The notes beneath the pieces were generated by a model that did not search any database, had not been told where the DNA came from, and saw nothing but the letters and a program-made list of their open reading frames with translations. A DNA stretch of 64,000 nt, taken from assembly GCA_910589375.1 (NCBI GenBank), contig CAJUTK010000002.1, positions 470,451 to 534,450 of the forward strand, in the 5' to 3' direction. The position numbers and the translations under genes were made by a program. Source of the DNA: an uncultured Bacilli bacterium (GTDB lineage Bacteria > Bacillota_I > Bacilli_A > RF39 > UBA660). Shown here piece by piece: positions 51,733-61,179 of this stretch (the first letter of the stretch is position 1; every line of letters starts with the position of its first letter).

Positions 51733-51751
51733 TTTATTTGGTATAAATAAA
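51733..51751. promoter_or_regulatory. Inverted repeat in the DUF2099/LysR divergent promoter
   Basis: TTTATTT-N5-AAATAAA (51733-51739 and 51745-51751) is a perfect 7-bp dyad of the T-N11-A form expected for LysR binding. A further TTATTTA half-site follows near 51768. Located between the divergent starts. Confidence 0.6.
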
Positions 51752-51790
51752 ATATATATTATTTATTTTAACTATTAAAGGAGTTTATAT

Positions 51791-52675
51791 ATGAATAATA
51801 ATCTAGATTCTTACTATATCTTTTATATGGTTGCTAAAAGCGGAAGTATTTCTAAAGCAGCAGAAAATTTATATATCTCTCAGCCTGCTGTTACTTGGCA
51901 TATTAAAAATTTAGAAAACAGCTTAGAAACTACCCTTTTTATTCGTACTAAAAAAGGAACTAGTCTAACGGAAGAGGGAAAAATCTTCTTAGAATATATT
52001 GAAAAAGGAATGTCTGCATTTGAAAATGGTAGAAATGCCCTAACAAATTTAAAGAAATTAGATAGTGGCATGCTTAGAATTGGGGCATCCACTACCGTCA
52101 GCAAATATGTACTTTTTCCTTATTTAGAAAAATTTCATGATCAATATCCTAATATTGATATTCGAATTGTAAATGCTCTCACAGAGGAATTATTAAAAGA
52201 ACTTCGAAATGGTAACTTAGACTTGCTATTATTAAATCTACCGATGGCTGAGACAAAAGACTTAATTACTCAAAAAATTATGGATGTACAAGATATTTTT
52301 GTTGGGAATAAAAAATATTATGATTTAACAAATGGAAAAATAAATTTAGAAGAATTAAAGAATTACCCTTTAATTTTTCAAAAATCCCCCTCAAATACTA
52401 GAAAATACTTAGATGATTATTTAAAACAGAATAAAGTAGAATTAATACCAAAAATGGAAATTGTTAGTTATAACCTCATTATGGACTTTATTAAGAGTGG
52501 TTTTGGAATTGGGTATGCGACAAAAGAATTTGTTATAGGAGAGTTAAAGAAAAAAAACTTATATGAAATTAAAGTTACTCCTAGTGTACCTAAAAGATAT
52601 ATTGGAGCTGTTACTTTAAAACAGACAATTCCTAATTATAGTGCTAAAAAATTACTAGAATTAATGACAAAATAA
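51791..52675 (+). CDS. LysR-family transcriptional regulator
   Basis: 294 residues, usual LysR size. N-terminal winged HTH (FYMVAKSGSISKAAENLY, SQPAVTWHIKNLE) and a periplasmic-binding-type effector domain (LRIGASTTVSKYVLFPYLE onward). LysR regulators usually control the gene they diverge from, here the DUF2099-like gene, in response to a small ligand. The start follows AAAGGAG. A bidirectional terminator follows. Confidence 0.93.
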   Translation: MNNNLDSYYIFYMVAKSGSISKAAENLYISQPAVTWHIKNLENSLETTLFIRTKKGTSLTEEGKIFLEYIEKGMSAFENGRNALTNLKKLDSGMLRIGASTTVSKYVLFPYLEKFHDQYPNIDIRIVNALTEELLKELRNGNLDLLLLNLPMAETKDLITQKIMDVQDIFVGNKKYYDLTNGKINLEELKNYPLIFQKSPSNTRKYLDDYLKQNKVELIPKMEIVSYNLIMDFIKSGFGIGYATKEFVIGELKKKNLYEIKVTPSVPKRYIGAVTLKQTIPNYSAKKLLELMTK

Positions 52676-52700
52676 AAAGTATTTTAAAAAATACTTTTTT
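52673..52700. terminator. Bidirectional terminator after the LysR gene
   Basis: AAAAAGTATTTT / AAATACTTTTTT stem between convergent genes, with T or A runs on both sides. Confidence 0.85.
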
Positions 52701-53282
52701 CTATGGCAAAATATTACACTTCGCCTTTCTAATTTTTTCTTCATACTGTTTTAAATCAATATTTGATACGTACTCAATAAAAGAATCTAATTGTTCAGTA
52801 GAAAATATTGTATTTCCAACACTATTTTCTGTTTTCTTATCTTTTTTTGACTTTGAAATATTACTTTCTAACGTTTCTCTCAGTTCTCCAAAGTCAATTT
52901 TATATTTTTCCAGTAAGTAATCATTTGTAATATCATAGCTAGTATATAAATCTTTACAAAAGTCAGCATATGTAACTTTTCCTAAATAGCCTTTATCTAT
53001 AAAATCATTAAAGAATAAATAATCAGTTACTAAATGCAAGAACACTCCAATCTCATAATCATTATCTACTGTATGATTTTTTAAATAGTCATATAAACCT
53101 ATTTTATTAGCTAAATATTCTATTAGTTTTGTATTATCTTGCTGTCCACTATAGTGACTGATACTTTTATTATCCACTAAATCCGGAGCAACTGTTCCTC
53201 TATAAAGTTCAGCTGTTTCTCTAATATTATTTTTTTCTGCATATCTTTTTGCTATCGCTAAATGAATATGAAAACCTGCCAT
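52701..53282 (-). CDS. Zinc-dependent phospholipase C-like protein
   Basis: 193 residues, helical. An early His motif (MAGFHIHLAIAKR), RGTVAPDLV near 28 and GVFLHLVTDYLFF (HxxxD) near 80 match the PLC/S1-P1 zinc-phospholipase-like fold used by small bacterial proteins of the zn_dep_PLPC family. No signal peptide is visible, whereas true phospholipases are exported, so the substrate is open. Its start overlaps the previous stop by one base. Confidence 0.6.
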   Translation of the reverse strand: MAGFHIHLAIAKRYAEKNNIRETAELYRGTVAPDLVDNKSISHYSGQQDNTKLIEYLANKIGLYDYLKNHTVDNDYEIGVFLHLVTDYLFFNDFIDKGYLGKVTYADFCKDLYTSYDITNDYLLEKYKIDFGELRETLESNISKSKKDKKTENSVGNTIFSTEQLDSFIEYVSNIDLKQYEEKIRKAKCNILP

Positions 53283-54094
53283 TATTTCCTCCCGATATCA
53301 TATCTTGTTTTATCAAAAATTTGCCATGGTAAGAATCTTTTTCCTTCTGTATGACCACTGATTGCAAATTCTATTAAATTACCACTTATTAATTCTTCCT
53401 CCATAACAGGAAGTTTTTTTAATATATTTTGAATAATATCTTGCCAAATGAAATCAGGAATATCCTCATATTTTTCCGGAACTTCCTTTTCTATCTTTTC
53501 AATAGGCATGTGAAGACTTTTTAAAAATTGAATTCTATCTATTCTAGTTTGTTCATATAAATCATCTGAGATTTTATAAGTTCGATAATCTTTAAAATTA
53601 GAAATATGACAACTTCTAAGATTTAACCAAGGAATTACATATCTTTCATGAACACAGATTCCTTTAGATACTTCTCTTCCATCAAAACCTTTTCCTACTG
53701 CTTCTATATAAATAGCATTTCCAACACTTACAGCAAGAGAAATACCAGCATATCTTTCATATCTCTCACTAAAAGGATGATTCAAACGAAATAAAATTAA
53801 TACCCCATCTTCATCCAATTCTTTTACTCGTTTAAAAATACTTGGAATATCAGGATTCTTACCAGAGCCTTCTACACTTTTCATAGATGGTTTCGTAATT
53901 AATGTATCATTTCTTTCCCCTTTTAAATCTTTTAATTCTTCATAATTTTCATAATAGTCCTCTAACGATTTTACAATTGTTAAATCTAAAATAGGACTTA
54001 ATTCTGGAAAATAGATTAGCAAATTAATCATATCACGAGCTCTATGATAATTCATCATTTCTTCTCTATCTTCTATGTTCTTATATTGAAGCAT
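53282..54094 (-). CDS. Protein of unknown function
   Basis: 270 residues, cytosolic. The middle third has strand-rich patches (ILFRLNHPFSERYERYAGI, NAIYIEAVGKGFDGREVS) and the C terminus is helical. No family is recognised. It is one base from the PLC-like gene and 7 bases after the transglutaminase-like gene, so it belongs to the run of hydrolase-like genes at 52.7-55.2 kb. Confidence 0.55.
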   Translation of the reverse strand: MLQYKNIEDREEMMNYHRARDMINLLIYFPELSPILDLTIVKSLEDYYENYEELKDLKGERNDTLITKPSMKSVEGSGKNPDIPSIFKRVKELDEDGVLILFRLNHPFSERYERYAGISLAVSVGNAIYIEAVGKGFDGREVSKGICVHERYVIPWLNLRSCHISNFKDYRTYKISDDLYEQTRIDRIQFLKSLHMPIEKIEKEVPEKYEDIPDFIWQDIIQNILKKLPVMEEELISGNLIEFAISGHTEGKRFLPWQIFDKTRYDIGRK

Positions 54095-54101
54095 AACTCA
54101 C

Positions 54102-55187
54102 CTACTTACTAATTTTCTCTAAAAAGGATACTGGACAATAATCATTTTTAAACGCAATTGCTATATGGTTTAATGTAGCAAAGTTACGCTCTTCACTATC
54201 CTCATAATTTTGAAAGTATTCTTTTTCCACTACATCTTCATAATACTCTCTCGTTAACTTCTTACTATCTCCATGATTATTTTCATAACCATAAAAAATA
54301 TCTAAAATATTTTTCTGTACTTCTTCATCATTAATATTAATTTGGTATATGTCTTTTTCCTTTAGCATCTCTTCCATTTTACTCCCAAGTGATGCATAAG
54401 GAGGAAACTTAAAAAAATAAATATAAGAAGAAGTATATTCCCCACGAAATAAATTTAAAGCATCTAGTATTTCTTCACGAGTTAATGAAGCAGAATCGCT
54501 TCCTTTATATTTATCTAATTCCCAGTAACTAACAATCCCTTTTCTATATTTATTGGATGACTTGTCAAATAACTCTAATAGTTGATGATCATACATATAC
54601 TGTAAACTAAGTAAACCTGGTGATAAACTAGCATCTTTATCTACAACATGATAAAAATAGAATGGTTCATTTACTTTTATTAATTTGCTGTTTATACAAT
54701 ATTCATAAAATTCATGAGAACCTAGTCCACTTACTGGTTTTTCATACTCATAGATAAACGTACAATCTTTACGTTTTATAGAGTGGCTTTTTTGAAAACT
54801 AGTTTTTACATCTAGTAGTAATTCTTTTAAAGAAGAATACTTATGGATACCCTTAAACATTCCCCAAGAATGTTCTAACCAATAATAAAAGTTAGCTTTT
54901 TCATAAACTAGAAAAGTATGCGTATACGTTCCTTCTTCTACTACTGCTTCTATAAAATAAGTATATGATTTTATGCCTCTTTCCTCTAATAGAAATCTTT
55001 CTAATTCTACTTGGTCATAACAGACACCGTATTTTTTCTCTAATAATTCTTCAGGTGATAATAAATGATAAATTTCTTCAAACTCTACATCCCAATCTTT
55101 TGGATTTTTTTCTACAATGTTAATTCCATTTGTATCTAAATATCCATAATGGATTTCATCCATGATAGTCATAATTTCTTCTATCAT
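54102..55187 (-). CDS. Transglutaminase-like protein with C-terminal extension
   Basis: 361 residues. The first ~150 residues carry a Cys-His-Asp/Glu-type pattern of the transglutaminase-like superfamily: KKYGVCYDQVELERFLL (Cys), GTYTHTFLVYE (His) and YWLEHSW (acidic). The C-terminal ~200 residues are a second domain of unknown type. Start 55187 is chosen over 55286 because the longer frame begins in a region without a ribosome site; ATG 55172 is another option. A terminator separates it from the HD-domain gene upstream. Confidence 0.6.
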   Translation of the reverse strand: MIEEIMTIMDEIHYGYLDTNGINIVEKNPKDWDVEFEEIYHLLSPEELLEKKYGVCYDQVELERFLLEERGIKSYTYFIEAVVEEGTYTHTFLVYEKANFYYWLEHSWGMFKGIHKYSSLKELLLDVKTSFQKSHSIKRKDCTFIYEYEKPVSGLGSHEFYEYCINSKLIKVNEPFYFYHVVDKDASLSPGLLSLQYMYDHQLLELFDKSSNKYRKGIVSYWELDKYKGSDSASLTREEILDALNLFRGEYTSSYIYFFKFPPYASLGSKMEEMLKEKDIYQININDEEVQKNILDIFYGYENNHGDSKKLTREYYEDVVEKEYFQNYEDSEERNFATLNHIAIAFKNDYCPVSFLEKISK

Positions 55188-55304
55188 ATTATCACATTCC
55201 TTAACATTTTCTTTATTATACCTAATTTTAAGAATAATGTAAATTGACATCCCTTTACATTTTAAAAAGCAATCATTATCTTTCAAATAAATTACCTATA
55301 ATAA

Positions 55305-55330
55305 AAGAAAGATATAATTCTATCTCTCTT
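55305..55330 (-). terminator. Terminator after the HD-domain gene
   Basis: AAGAAAGATA / TATCTCTCTT, 10 bp with one G-T pair and a 6-base loop, overlapping the stop. The minus-strand 3' T run is TTTTATT. Confidence 0.7.
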
Positions 55331-56348
55331 AGCAAATTTCTTTTATAGATTCAACAAAACCATATTTATAATCTTGATACTGTTCTAATTGATTATAAAT
55401 ATTTTTGGCAATAATAGATGTATCACAAATTCTCATAGAAGATTTTCTTACTTGCACTAAGGGAATCACATTTCTTTTTTTAGCAAGAAAAGATATAGAA
55501 AAGAAAGAAGGCTCTTCTTCACTTCCCATTATACAAGTTGCATCCTCAAATAAATTCCAAGAAGAAAAAGTTTTTTTAAAAATAGAAACTATCTCTACTT
55601 CTTTTTTAGTATATAAATCATCTAAAGTAATTTTTTCTTCTTCTACAGCTAGTTTTACTATCTCTGATACATATTTAGAAACATATTTAGAACGATTACT
55701 CCATAATTCTTTAGCATAAACATAAACCATTTTACAAAACTTAGTGGCAATTCTCTTATGTCTAAAGCCAATTTCTTCCCTACCATTTTCATTTATTAAA
55801 ACAGCCATATCTTGATACACCTCTGCAATATCCTCTAAAGGATGCGTATGTAACCAAATATAACAGGTATGTAAAACACCATCTAATCTATCTGTACATA
55901 ATTTAGGAGATTTATTTTCTAGTATTGGAAACTTTGCTATATCAGAAAAAGAATCTAAAGTAACATTATCTTCTTCTAAATATTTTAATAAAGTAACATC
56001 TTTTTTTATCATATCTAAAATATCTCTTTCTGATGACTCTTGATTCATATAATCTCCAAATACATAGTCAATGGTATGAGCAAAACAAGGAGTTCCTACA
56101 TCATGAAGGAGAGCTACTATAGTAGCAACTTTGTCATGGTTAAAATGCCAAGTCATATGAGCAACTACAATGCTATGATCATATCTTGTATATAGACAGG
56201 TTGGACTATATAATTTCGTATAATCAGCGCCACAAAACTGAGTAACATATTTTAGTCGTTTCAATGTTTTTGTAGAAAAATATTTGTCTAAAAAAGTAGG
56301 ATACTCTTTGTCAATAAACAAATTCATATATTCTTGCATATACTTCAC
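55329..56348 (-). CDS. HD-domain phosphohydrolase
   Basis: 339 residues. HD superfamily ligands are visible: TRYDHSIVVAHM (His), IVALLHDVGTPCFAH (HD pair) and a later Asp in TDRLDG. The layout resembles dGTPase/SAMHD-like and related phosphohydrolases, which cut nucleotides or cyclic nucleotides. Substrate undetermined. It precedes the transglutaminase-like gene and follows a methyltransferase gene by 50 bases. Confidence 0.8.
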   Translation of the reverse strand: MKYMQEYMNLFIDKEYPTFLDKYFSTKTLKRLKYVTQFCGADYTKLYSPTCLYTRYDHSIVVAHMTWHFNHDKVATIVALLHDVGTPCFAHTIDYVFGDYMNQESSERDILDMIKKDVTLLKYLEEDNVTLDSFSDIAKFPILENKSPKLCTDRLDGVLHTCYIWLHTHPLEDIAEVYQDMAVLINENGREEIGFRHKRIATKFCKMVYVYAKELWSNRSKYVSKYVSEIVKLAVEEEKITLDDLYTKKEVEIVSIFKKTFSSWNLFEDATCIMGSEEEPSFFSISFLAKKRNVIPLVQVRKSSMRICDTSIIAKNIYNQLEQYQDYKYGFVESIKEIC

Positions 56349-56398
56349 TTCCTTAATTACTATACCACATAAATAAAGTTAAAAACAAGAAAAAAGAC

Positions 56399-57004
56399 TT
56401 ACTGTCTCTTTCTCAATATAAAATTAATAAAAGGTTTATGTCCATCATAGATAGGATTAGAAAAAGTAAGAACGTGTTCTAATTCTGGAATGTTACTATA
56501 AATACTTTGAAATTTTTCTTCTGTCATATCATTAAAGAAACGACCTTCTTTATTTCTTGTTCCTTCACCATATTTAAAAGAAATGTATAAAAAGCCTTCA
56601 TCCTTTAATGCAACTACTATTTTTTTCAAGCAAGAAATTAAATCTTCATCATTTAAGTGTAATAAAGATGCACAAGCAAAAATAGCATCAAACTCGTCCC
56701 TATAAGTCATATCTAAAAATTCTAATTGCTCTACTTTTTCTCCTAATACTTGTGAGGCAATCTTACACATTTCTTTTGAACCATCAACAGAAGTTACTTT
56801 ATATCCTTTTTCTTTAAAATAAAGACTATCTCTACCTGATCCACACCCTAAATCTAAAATAGAAGAATGTGGTTTTACATACTTTAAAAAGATATCTGGC
56901 ACATCAAAATTATAATTATTGATAAACCGGTTATTCCACTCCTCATAGTACCCTTTACTATTTTTATCATAATAATCAAGTGTATCTTTCCTGTACTTTT
57001 TCAT
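56399..57004 (-). CDS. Class I SAM-dependent methyltransferase
   Basis: 201 residues. Motif I ILDLGCGSGRDSLYFKEKG near residue 49, VTSVDGSKEM (acidic residue after beta 2), AIFACASLLHL (motif IV) and later FLYISFKYGEG. This is a Methyltransf_11/25-type small-molecule or tRNA methylase; the substrate is unknown. It lies 4 bases after a short GNAT-like gene. Confidence 0.88.
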   Translation of the reverse strand: MKKYRKDTLDYYDKNSKGYYEEWNNRFINNYNFDVPDIFLKYVKPHSSILDLGCGSGRDSLYFKEKGYKVTSVDGSKEMCKIASQVLGEKVEQLEFLDMTYRDEFDAIFACASLLHLNDEDLISCLKKIVVALKDEGFLYISFKYGEGTRNKEGRFFNDMTEEKFQSIYSNIPELEHVLTFSNPIYDGHKPFINFILRKRQ

Positions 57005-57008
57005 ACTA

Positions 57009-57302
57009 CTATGCTCCCATAACCTTTTTTTGATAAGATTTCATATAGCTAGTTATCATATCATCTTTAGCATATTCTATATCATACATCTTTTTATTCC
57101 AAGGATTGATAATAGAATAACTAACAATTCCTAGAATTTCATCCTCTTTTTTAAAAACTAAGAAATTCAAATAAGGTTGATTTCTTAATGACTGCTTAAA
57201 TTGTTCTTGAGTCCAATGACACCCATTACGCTCATTAAATATTTGATAGAATAAAGAAAATGCATCTCGATCTAAAAATCTTTCTATTTTTATATTTTCC
57301 AT
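57009..57302 (-). CDS. Short protein, possibly GNAT-derived
   Basis: 97 residues. RFLDRDAFSLFYQIFNE then FLVFKKEDEILGIVSYSII resembles the first half of a GNAT acetyltransferase, but the acetyl-CoA loop (R/Q-x-x-G-x-G/A) is missing, so it may be a truncated or inactive member. It lies between the Ppx/GppA gene (15 bases upstream) and the methyltransferase gene. Confidence 0.45.
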   Translation of the reverse strand: MENIKIERFLDRDAFSLFYQIFNERNGCHWTQEQFKQSLRNQPYLNFLVFKKEDEILGIVSYSIINPWNKKMYDIEYAKDDMITSYMKSYQKKVMGA

Positions 57303-57317
57303 AAAACTACTACTAAA

Positions 57318-58220
57318 TTATTTTTCCATCTCTGACATCAATTTATCCTTTAAACCATCTTCCATATTAATTTTAGTTGGAATAATATATTTCGCATGAA
57401 TTTGATGAGAAATAAAGTTAGTAATTACTTTCATCGCTCTAGAGCCATCAAACCATAAAGGATTATCACTATTTTCTCTGATTCTATCTAATGAAGTAAC
57501 AAGTGCATCTTGATCGTATTGATCACTCATTTCTTTTGTAAGCATGCATGGTTGATTCTCACTAGAATATAAACTATTCTCTAATAAATCATACTCAGCA
57601 TTATTATACCAATATAAATGATCTCCACCGCCTAAAATAAGAACTTCTGCTTCGATTGATAAATCATTTATTAAAGTTCCAATATACTGATATACTTCTT
57701 CAAACGTACAATCAGGAATATCCTCTTTTAAACCCGGAAATTTCTTAGTAACATCTACAACTCCAAAGTTATAATACTTTTTATCAACTACTTCTTTATT
57801 TTTTACAAAAACAAGTTCAATAGAACCACCGCCTCCAATAAATACGCAAACACTACCATCATAATCGATATTACTATAACAACCAAGTGCAGTATAGAGG
57901 GCTTCATCTGCCTGTGATACTACTTCTATTTCTAATGAAAATTCTTTCATTAATTGATTGTTCATCTCCTCTAATTCTTTATCTGACAACTTTCTAAAAA
58001 TGCTGCAACCATATACGTGAACATTAGAAGTAAAAGCAAATGCCTTTCTAATCACATCTAATAGGCAATTGAAGTCCCTTTCCATTATTTTATTTTCTAA
58101 TTGATAATTTTTCTTAAACTCAATAGTAGTATTATTCTCATAAACTACTTTTCCTTCTTCATAAATATGAGTCTTGGTATTGTTACTACCAATTTCTATA
58201 ATTGCAAATGTATTTTTCAT
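57318..58220 (-). CDS. Ppx/GppA phosphatase family protein
   Basis: 300 residues. Actin-like ATPase fold: FAIIEIGSNNTKTHI at the N terminus, SQADEALYTALGC near 112, CVFIGGGGSIELVF near 130, and ILGGGDHLY near 200. Family members degrade polyphosphate or hydrolyse pppGpp. Whether this one uses polyphosphate is unclear; a VTC polyphosphate-polymerase-like gene lies elsewhere in the window. Start follows AGGAGGT. Confidence 0.85.
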   Translation of the reverse strand: MKNTFAIIEIGSNNTKTHIYEEGKVVYENNTTIEFKKNYQLENKIMERDFNCLLDVIRKAFAFTSNVHVYGCSIFRKLSDKELEEMNNQLMKEFSLEIEVVSQADEALYTALGCYSNIDYDGSVCVFIGGGGSIELVFVKNKEVVDKKYYNFGVVDVTKKFPGLKEDIPDCTFEEVYQYIGTLINDLSIEAEVLILGGGDHLYWYNNAEYDLLENSLYSSENQPCMLTKEMSDQYDQDALVTSLDRIRENSDNPLWFDGSRAMKVITNFISHQIHAKYIIPTKINMEDGLKDKLMSEMEK

Positions 58221-58232
58221 TTTTACCTCCTA

Positions 58233-59075
58233 TTAATACTCATTAAATTGTTCAGGATTAATCCCTTGTTTTCGCAACTGATTATGAACCCTTTCCATAT
58301 CACGATACTGTCCCTCTTTTAACTCTGTTATATAATTCTCACTTTCAAAACTAGGTTTCATTTCTTTTAGCTCTAAATCAATATTATAAGGAATATCAAT
58401 AAATTGATAACTAAAAGAAGCATCATACTCTTTACTACCAAATTCGCCTTCTAATAATAGGTAGGAAGCTCTAGTAATCTCACGAGGATCAGCATCCCTT
58501 ATCTTACTCCTTATAATGCATACATTATCACCAACACTACCAACATTAATAAGCGTTCTATTAAATAATTTTTCTACATAAGTAGTATGGCTATGCCCAA
58601 ATATTACAACATCTGCTTTTTCCTTACTCATTGTATTAGGGGAAGGTAAAAACATATCATACTTTTCATTAAAATTATGATAAGAAGCACAAAAGCCATT
58701 TATCTTTGTTGGACTAGCATGAAATAATCGAACTAAACTTCCGCTCATATAAAACTCATAGGAAAAAGGTAAATCTTCTAAATATCTTATATCTTCTTGC
58801 GTTAAAAGAGTATGATTCCACTCAAGACGTTTTAAATCCACTTCTTGCATAGAAAAATTGGCTTTATTAGCAGTAAAAACATCATTATTACCACTTAAAA
58901 CTACCTCACAATATTTTTTTACTAGTTCAATACATTCGTGGGGATGAGATCCTTTGCCGATTATGTCTCCTAAGCAAAAAATTCTATTAATCCCTCTTTT
59001 CTCTATATCTTTTATAATAGTCTTAAATGCCTCTAAGTTCCCATGAATATCTGAAATAATTGCAATTTTTTCCAT
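58233..59075 (-). CDS. Calcineurin-like metallophosphoesterase
   Basis: 280 residues. Metal motifs IAIISDIHGNLEAF, CLGDIIGKGSHPHE, LSGNNDVF, and VIFGHSHTTY with LINVGSVGDNV are complete for the YfcE/YmdB-like class of phosphoesterases. Ligand type cannot be told. Start 59075 follows GAGGCTGTT. It heads the run of genes at 56.4-59.1 kb; the Ppx/GppA gene follows after 12 bases. Confidence 0.9.
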   Translation of the reverse strand: MEKIAIISDIHGNLEAFKTIIKDIEKRGINRIFCLGDIIGKGSHPHECIELVKKYCEVVLSGNNDVFTANKANFSMQEVDLKRLEWNHTLLTQEDIRYLEDLPFSYEFYMSGSLVRLFHASPTKINGFCASYHNFNEKYDMFLPSPNTMSKEKADVVIFGHSHTTYVEKLFNRTLINVGSVGDNVCIIRSKIRDADPREITRASYLLLEGEFGSKEYDASFSYQFIDIPYNIDLELKEMKPSFESENYITELKEGQYRDMERVHNQLRKQGINPEQFNEY

Positions 59076-59218
59076 AACAGCCTCAATACTTTCCCATTTT
59101 TCATCTAAGAACATTATACTATAATAATTTCTATTTTAAAATAAAAAACTAATAATTACTTTTAATACCATCTATCTGTTTTTGACTAATACTAAACAAT
59201 CATTCTAAGAAGTAGTCC

Positions 59219-60532
59219 TTAAATATTTTCTAGCAATTGAATTAACATATCATATATTTTTATCCATGAACTTATATAAGTAACTTCATCTATTGTATGA
59301 TAATTTTTGATAATGCTTCCTATAGAAATAATATCTAAATCGTCTATTCTTTTCTTTAAAGAGGAACATTCAATACTACCACGCCATATTTCTTCCTTAG
59401 GATATTCAAAATACTTTCTAAAATATAATTCTTTATATTGATTTAATAATTTTGATTTATTGTCAGGTTTCCATATAGGATCCTCATAAATTTTCTTTAC
59501 TATAAAATGATTCTCTAAATTTTTACTTTTCCTATTAATCATTTCTAGTTCTCTTTCACTCATGCTTCTAAATACATAGTAAATGGTAACTTTATTTTGC
59601 TCTGTTTTTATGAGTCCAAGATTAGCAGAAGCTTTATTGTTAGTAATATATCCGCATTTTAAATCTAATATTTGATTCCATATATTTTTAGTATCTTCCT
59701 TAGAAAAGCTAACCTTATTATCCATTCTCTTTATAGTAGCATTTACTCCCTTAAAAATGTTATTTACATCAATATTAGTATTTATAATTACTTCACAAAA
59801 TGTAGCCAAATCATTTTCAGAAGTTCCACCGTTTATGCTTTTCAAAAATACATCTTGATTTTCCAATAATCTAGCCATAGTCGTTATAGCATTGTTTTCA
59901 GATAAACTAACATCTTCTCCTGAATTTCCACCAGGAAAACCATCCAGTAATATTTTATAACTAGCAAAATCATTATCAATAAATTCTGCTCTATAAATAT
60001 ATTCATTGCAGATATCCCCCTCTGCTCCTGTAAATACACCGTTATCTTTTGAATTATCGAGATTGATTATTCTTTTGCTTTCTACTTGAGAATATGGAAA
60101 ATTTACTACTCCATTAAACGTCGTTTCCTCCTCCGCAGTAAGTAAAAACTCTAAATCTGGATGTCTTAAACTGCTATCTTCCATAATCGTTAGCATCATA
60201 GAAAGCCCAACACCTTGATCTGCTCCCAAAGAAGTATCTTTCGCAGTTACTTTATCTTCTTCTATGATTACCTCGATGCCATCACAAGAAAAATTATGAT
60301 TGCTTCCTTCCTTTTTCACACAGACCATATCTAAATGAGCCTGCAATGCTATTGGATCAGAGTCAATATTGCCTTTTTTCTTAATCAAAACATTATTATT
60401 TTCATCTTTAAAATAGTACAGATTATTTTCTTTGGCAGTATTAATAAAAAAATCTGCTATTTCCTCTTCATGACCAGATTCTCTAGGGATTCTAGATATT
60501 CTTAAAAAATTGTTAATCAAAGTTTCTCTCAT
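59219..60532 (-). CDS. pepD: Aminoacyl-histidine dipeptidase (PepD, M20 family)
   Basis: 437 residues. LQAHLDMVCVKKEG (first metal His and Asp), SLGADQGVGLSMML (bridging Asp; usually LGADNGIGVA), LLTAEEETTFNG (catalytic and metal Glu) and LDNSKDNGVFTGAEGD match PepD, a cytosolic Xaa-His dipeptidase. ATG 60532 is chosen. A TTG at 60553 with AAGGTGAT ahead of it is a real alternative that would add seven residues. Confidence 0.88.
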   Translation of the reverse strand: MRETLINNFLRISRIPRESGHEEEIADFFINTAKENNLYYFKDENNNVLIKKKGNIDSDPIALQAHLDMVCVKKEGSNHNFSCDGIEVIIEEDKVTAKDTSLGADQGVGLSMMLTIMEDSSLRHPDLEFLLTAEEETTFNGVVNFPYSQVESKRIINLDNSKDNGVFTGAEGDICNEYIYRAEFIDNDFASYKILLDGFPGGNSGEDVSLSENNAITTMARLLENQDVFLKSINGGTSENDLATFCEVIINTNIDVNNIFKGVNATIKRMDNKVSFSKEDTKNIWNQILDLKCGYITNNKASANLGLIKTEQNKVTIYYVFRSMSERELEMINRKSKNLENHFIVKKIYEDPIWKPDNKSKLLNQYKELYFRKYFEYPKEEIWRGSIECSSLKKRIDDLDIISIGSIIKNYHTIDEVTYISSWIKIYDMLIQLLENI

Positions 60533-60650
60533 AATAAATTTCTTTCCCTTCAAAAAATATCACCTTTTGTTACAAAATTTTTTATAACTAATAACTTTCA
60601 TAAATAATAAAATAAAGCTCTTATGTCGTTTATCTTGAACTAAAGCAATA

Positions 60651-61109
60651 TCACTTACTTTGTAATATTTGAATAATTTTTAAATCTACTTCGTCTACAT
60701 AGCCTATATTTTCATTTAAATCCCATAGTTTTATAGTATCAAATTCATCATTATCATTTTTTATAAATGGAGCGATGCTATCTTTTTCACAAGAAAATAT
60801 TGCCATATAAACAATTTCTCCATTTGGTCTTCTTTTCTTGAATAACCCTTTAAACTCAATATCATCAACTTGTTGATGGGTTTCTTCAAGCAATTCTCTA
60901 AGAGCTGTTTCTCTAGCTCTTTCTCCGCTTTCTATTCTACCAGCAGGTATTTCCCATTGCTTTCTCCAATTGTTAAATCCAACTAAATAGTTATTATTTA
61001 CTTTGAAAACAATCCCTGCCCCTGTAACATTATCATAATTTTCTATCTCTTCTTCACTACAAGAAATATACTCTAATAACTCATAACCACACTTGTTTTT
61101 TATTATCAT
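60651..61109 (-). CDS. Nudix hydrolase (ADP-ribose pyrophosphatase-like)
   Basis: 152 residues. Nudix box in PAGRIESGERARETALRELL (then EETHQ) near residues 63-85, directly after the WEIPAGR strand typical of ADP-sugar pyrophosphatases. Substrate not certain. Start 61109 follows GAAGGAGAA. It lies downstream of a broken gene. Confidence 0.88.
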   Translation of the reverse strand: MIIKNKCGYELLEYISCSEEEIENYDNVTGAGIVFKVNNNYLVGFNNWRKQWEIPAGRIESGERARETALRELLEETHQQVDDIEFKGLFKKRRPNGEIVYMAIFSCEKDSIAPFIKNDNDEFDTIKLWDLNENIGYVDEVDLKIIQILQSK

Positions 61110-61179
61110 TTTCTTCTCCTTCAATAAATTCTATTGTTAGATTTATTTTCTGTGTTTCTTTAAAATTTAAAACTATGTT

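Noticed and set aside
61100..61160. Similarity between the segments near 61.12 and 61.86 kb (AAACACAGAA start)
   Set aside because: Only about 10 bases match exactly and the rest is A/T-rich; chance similarity cannot be excluded.
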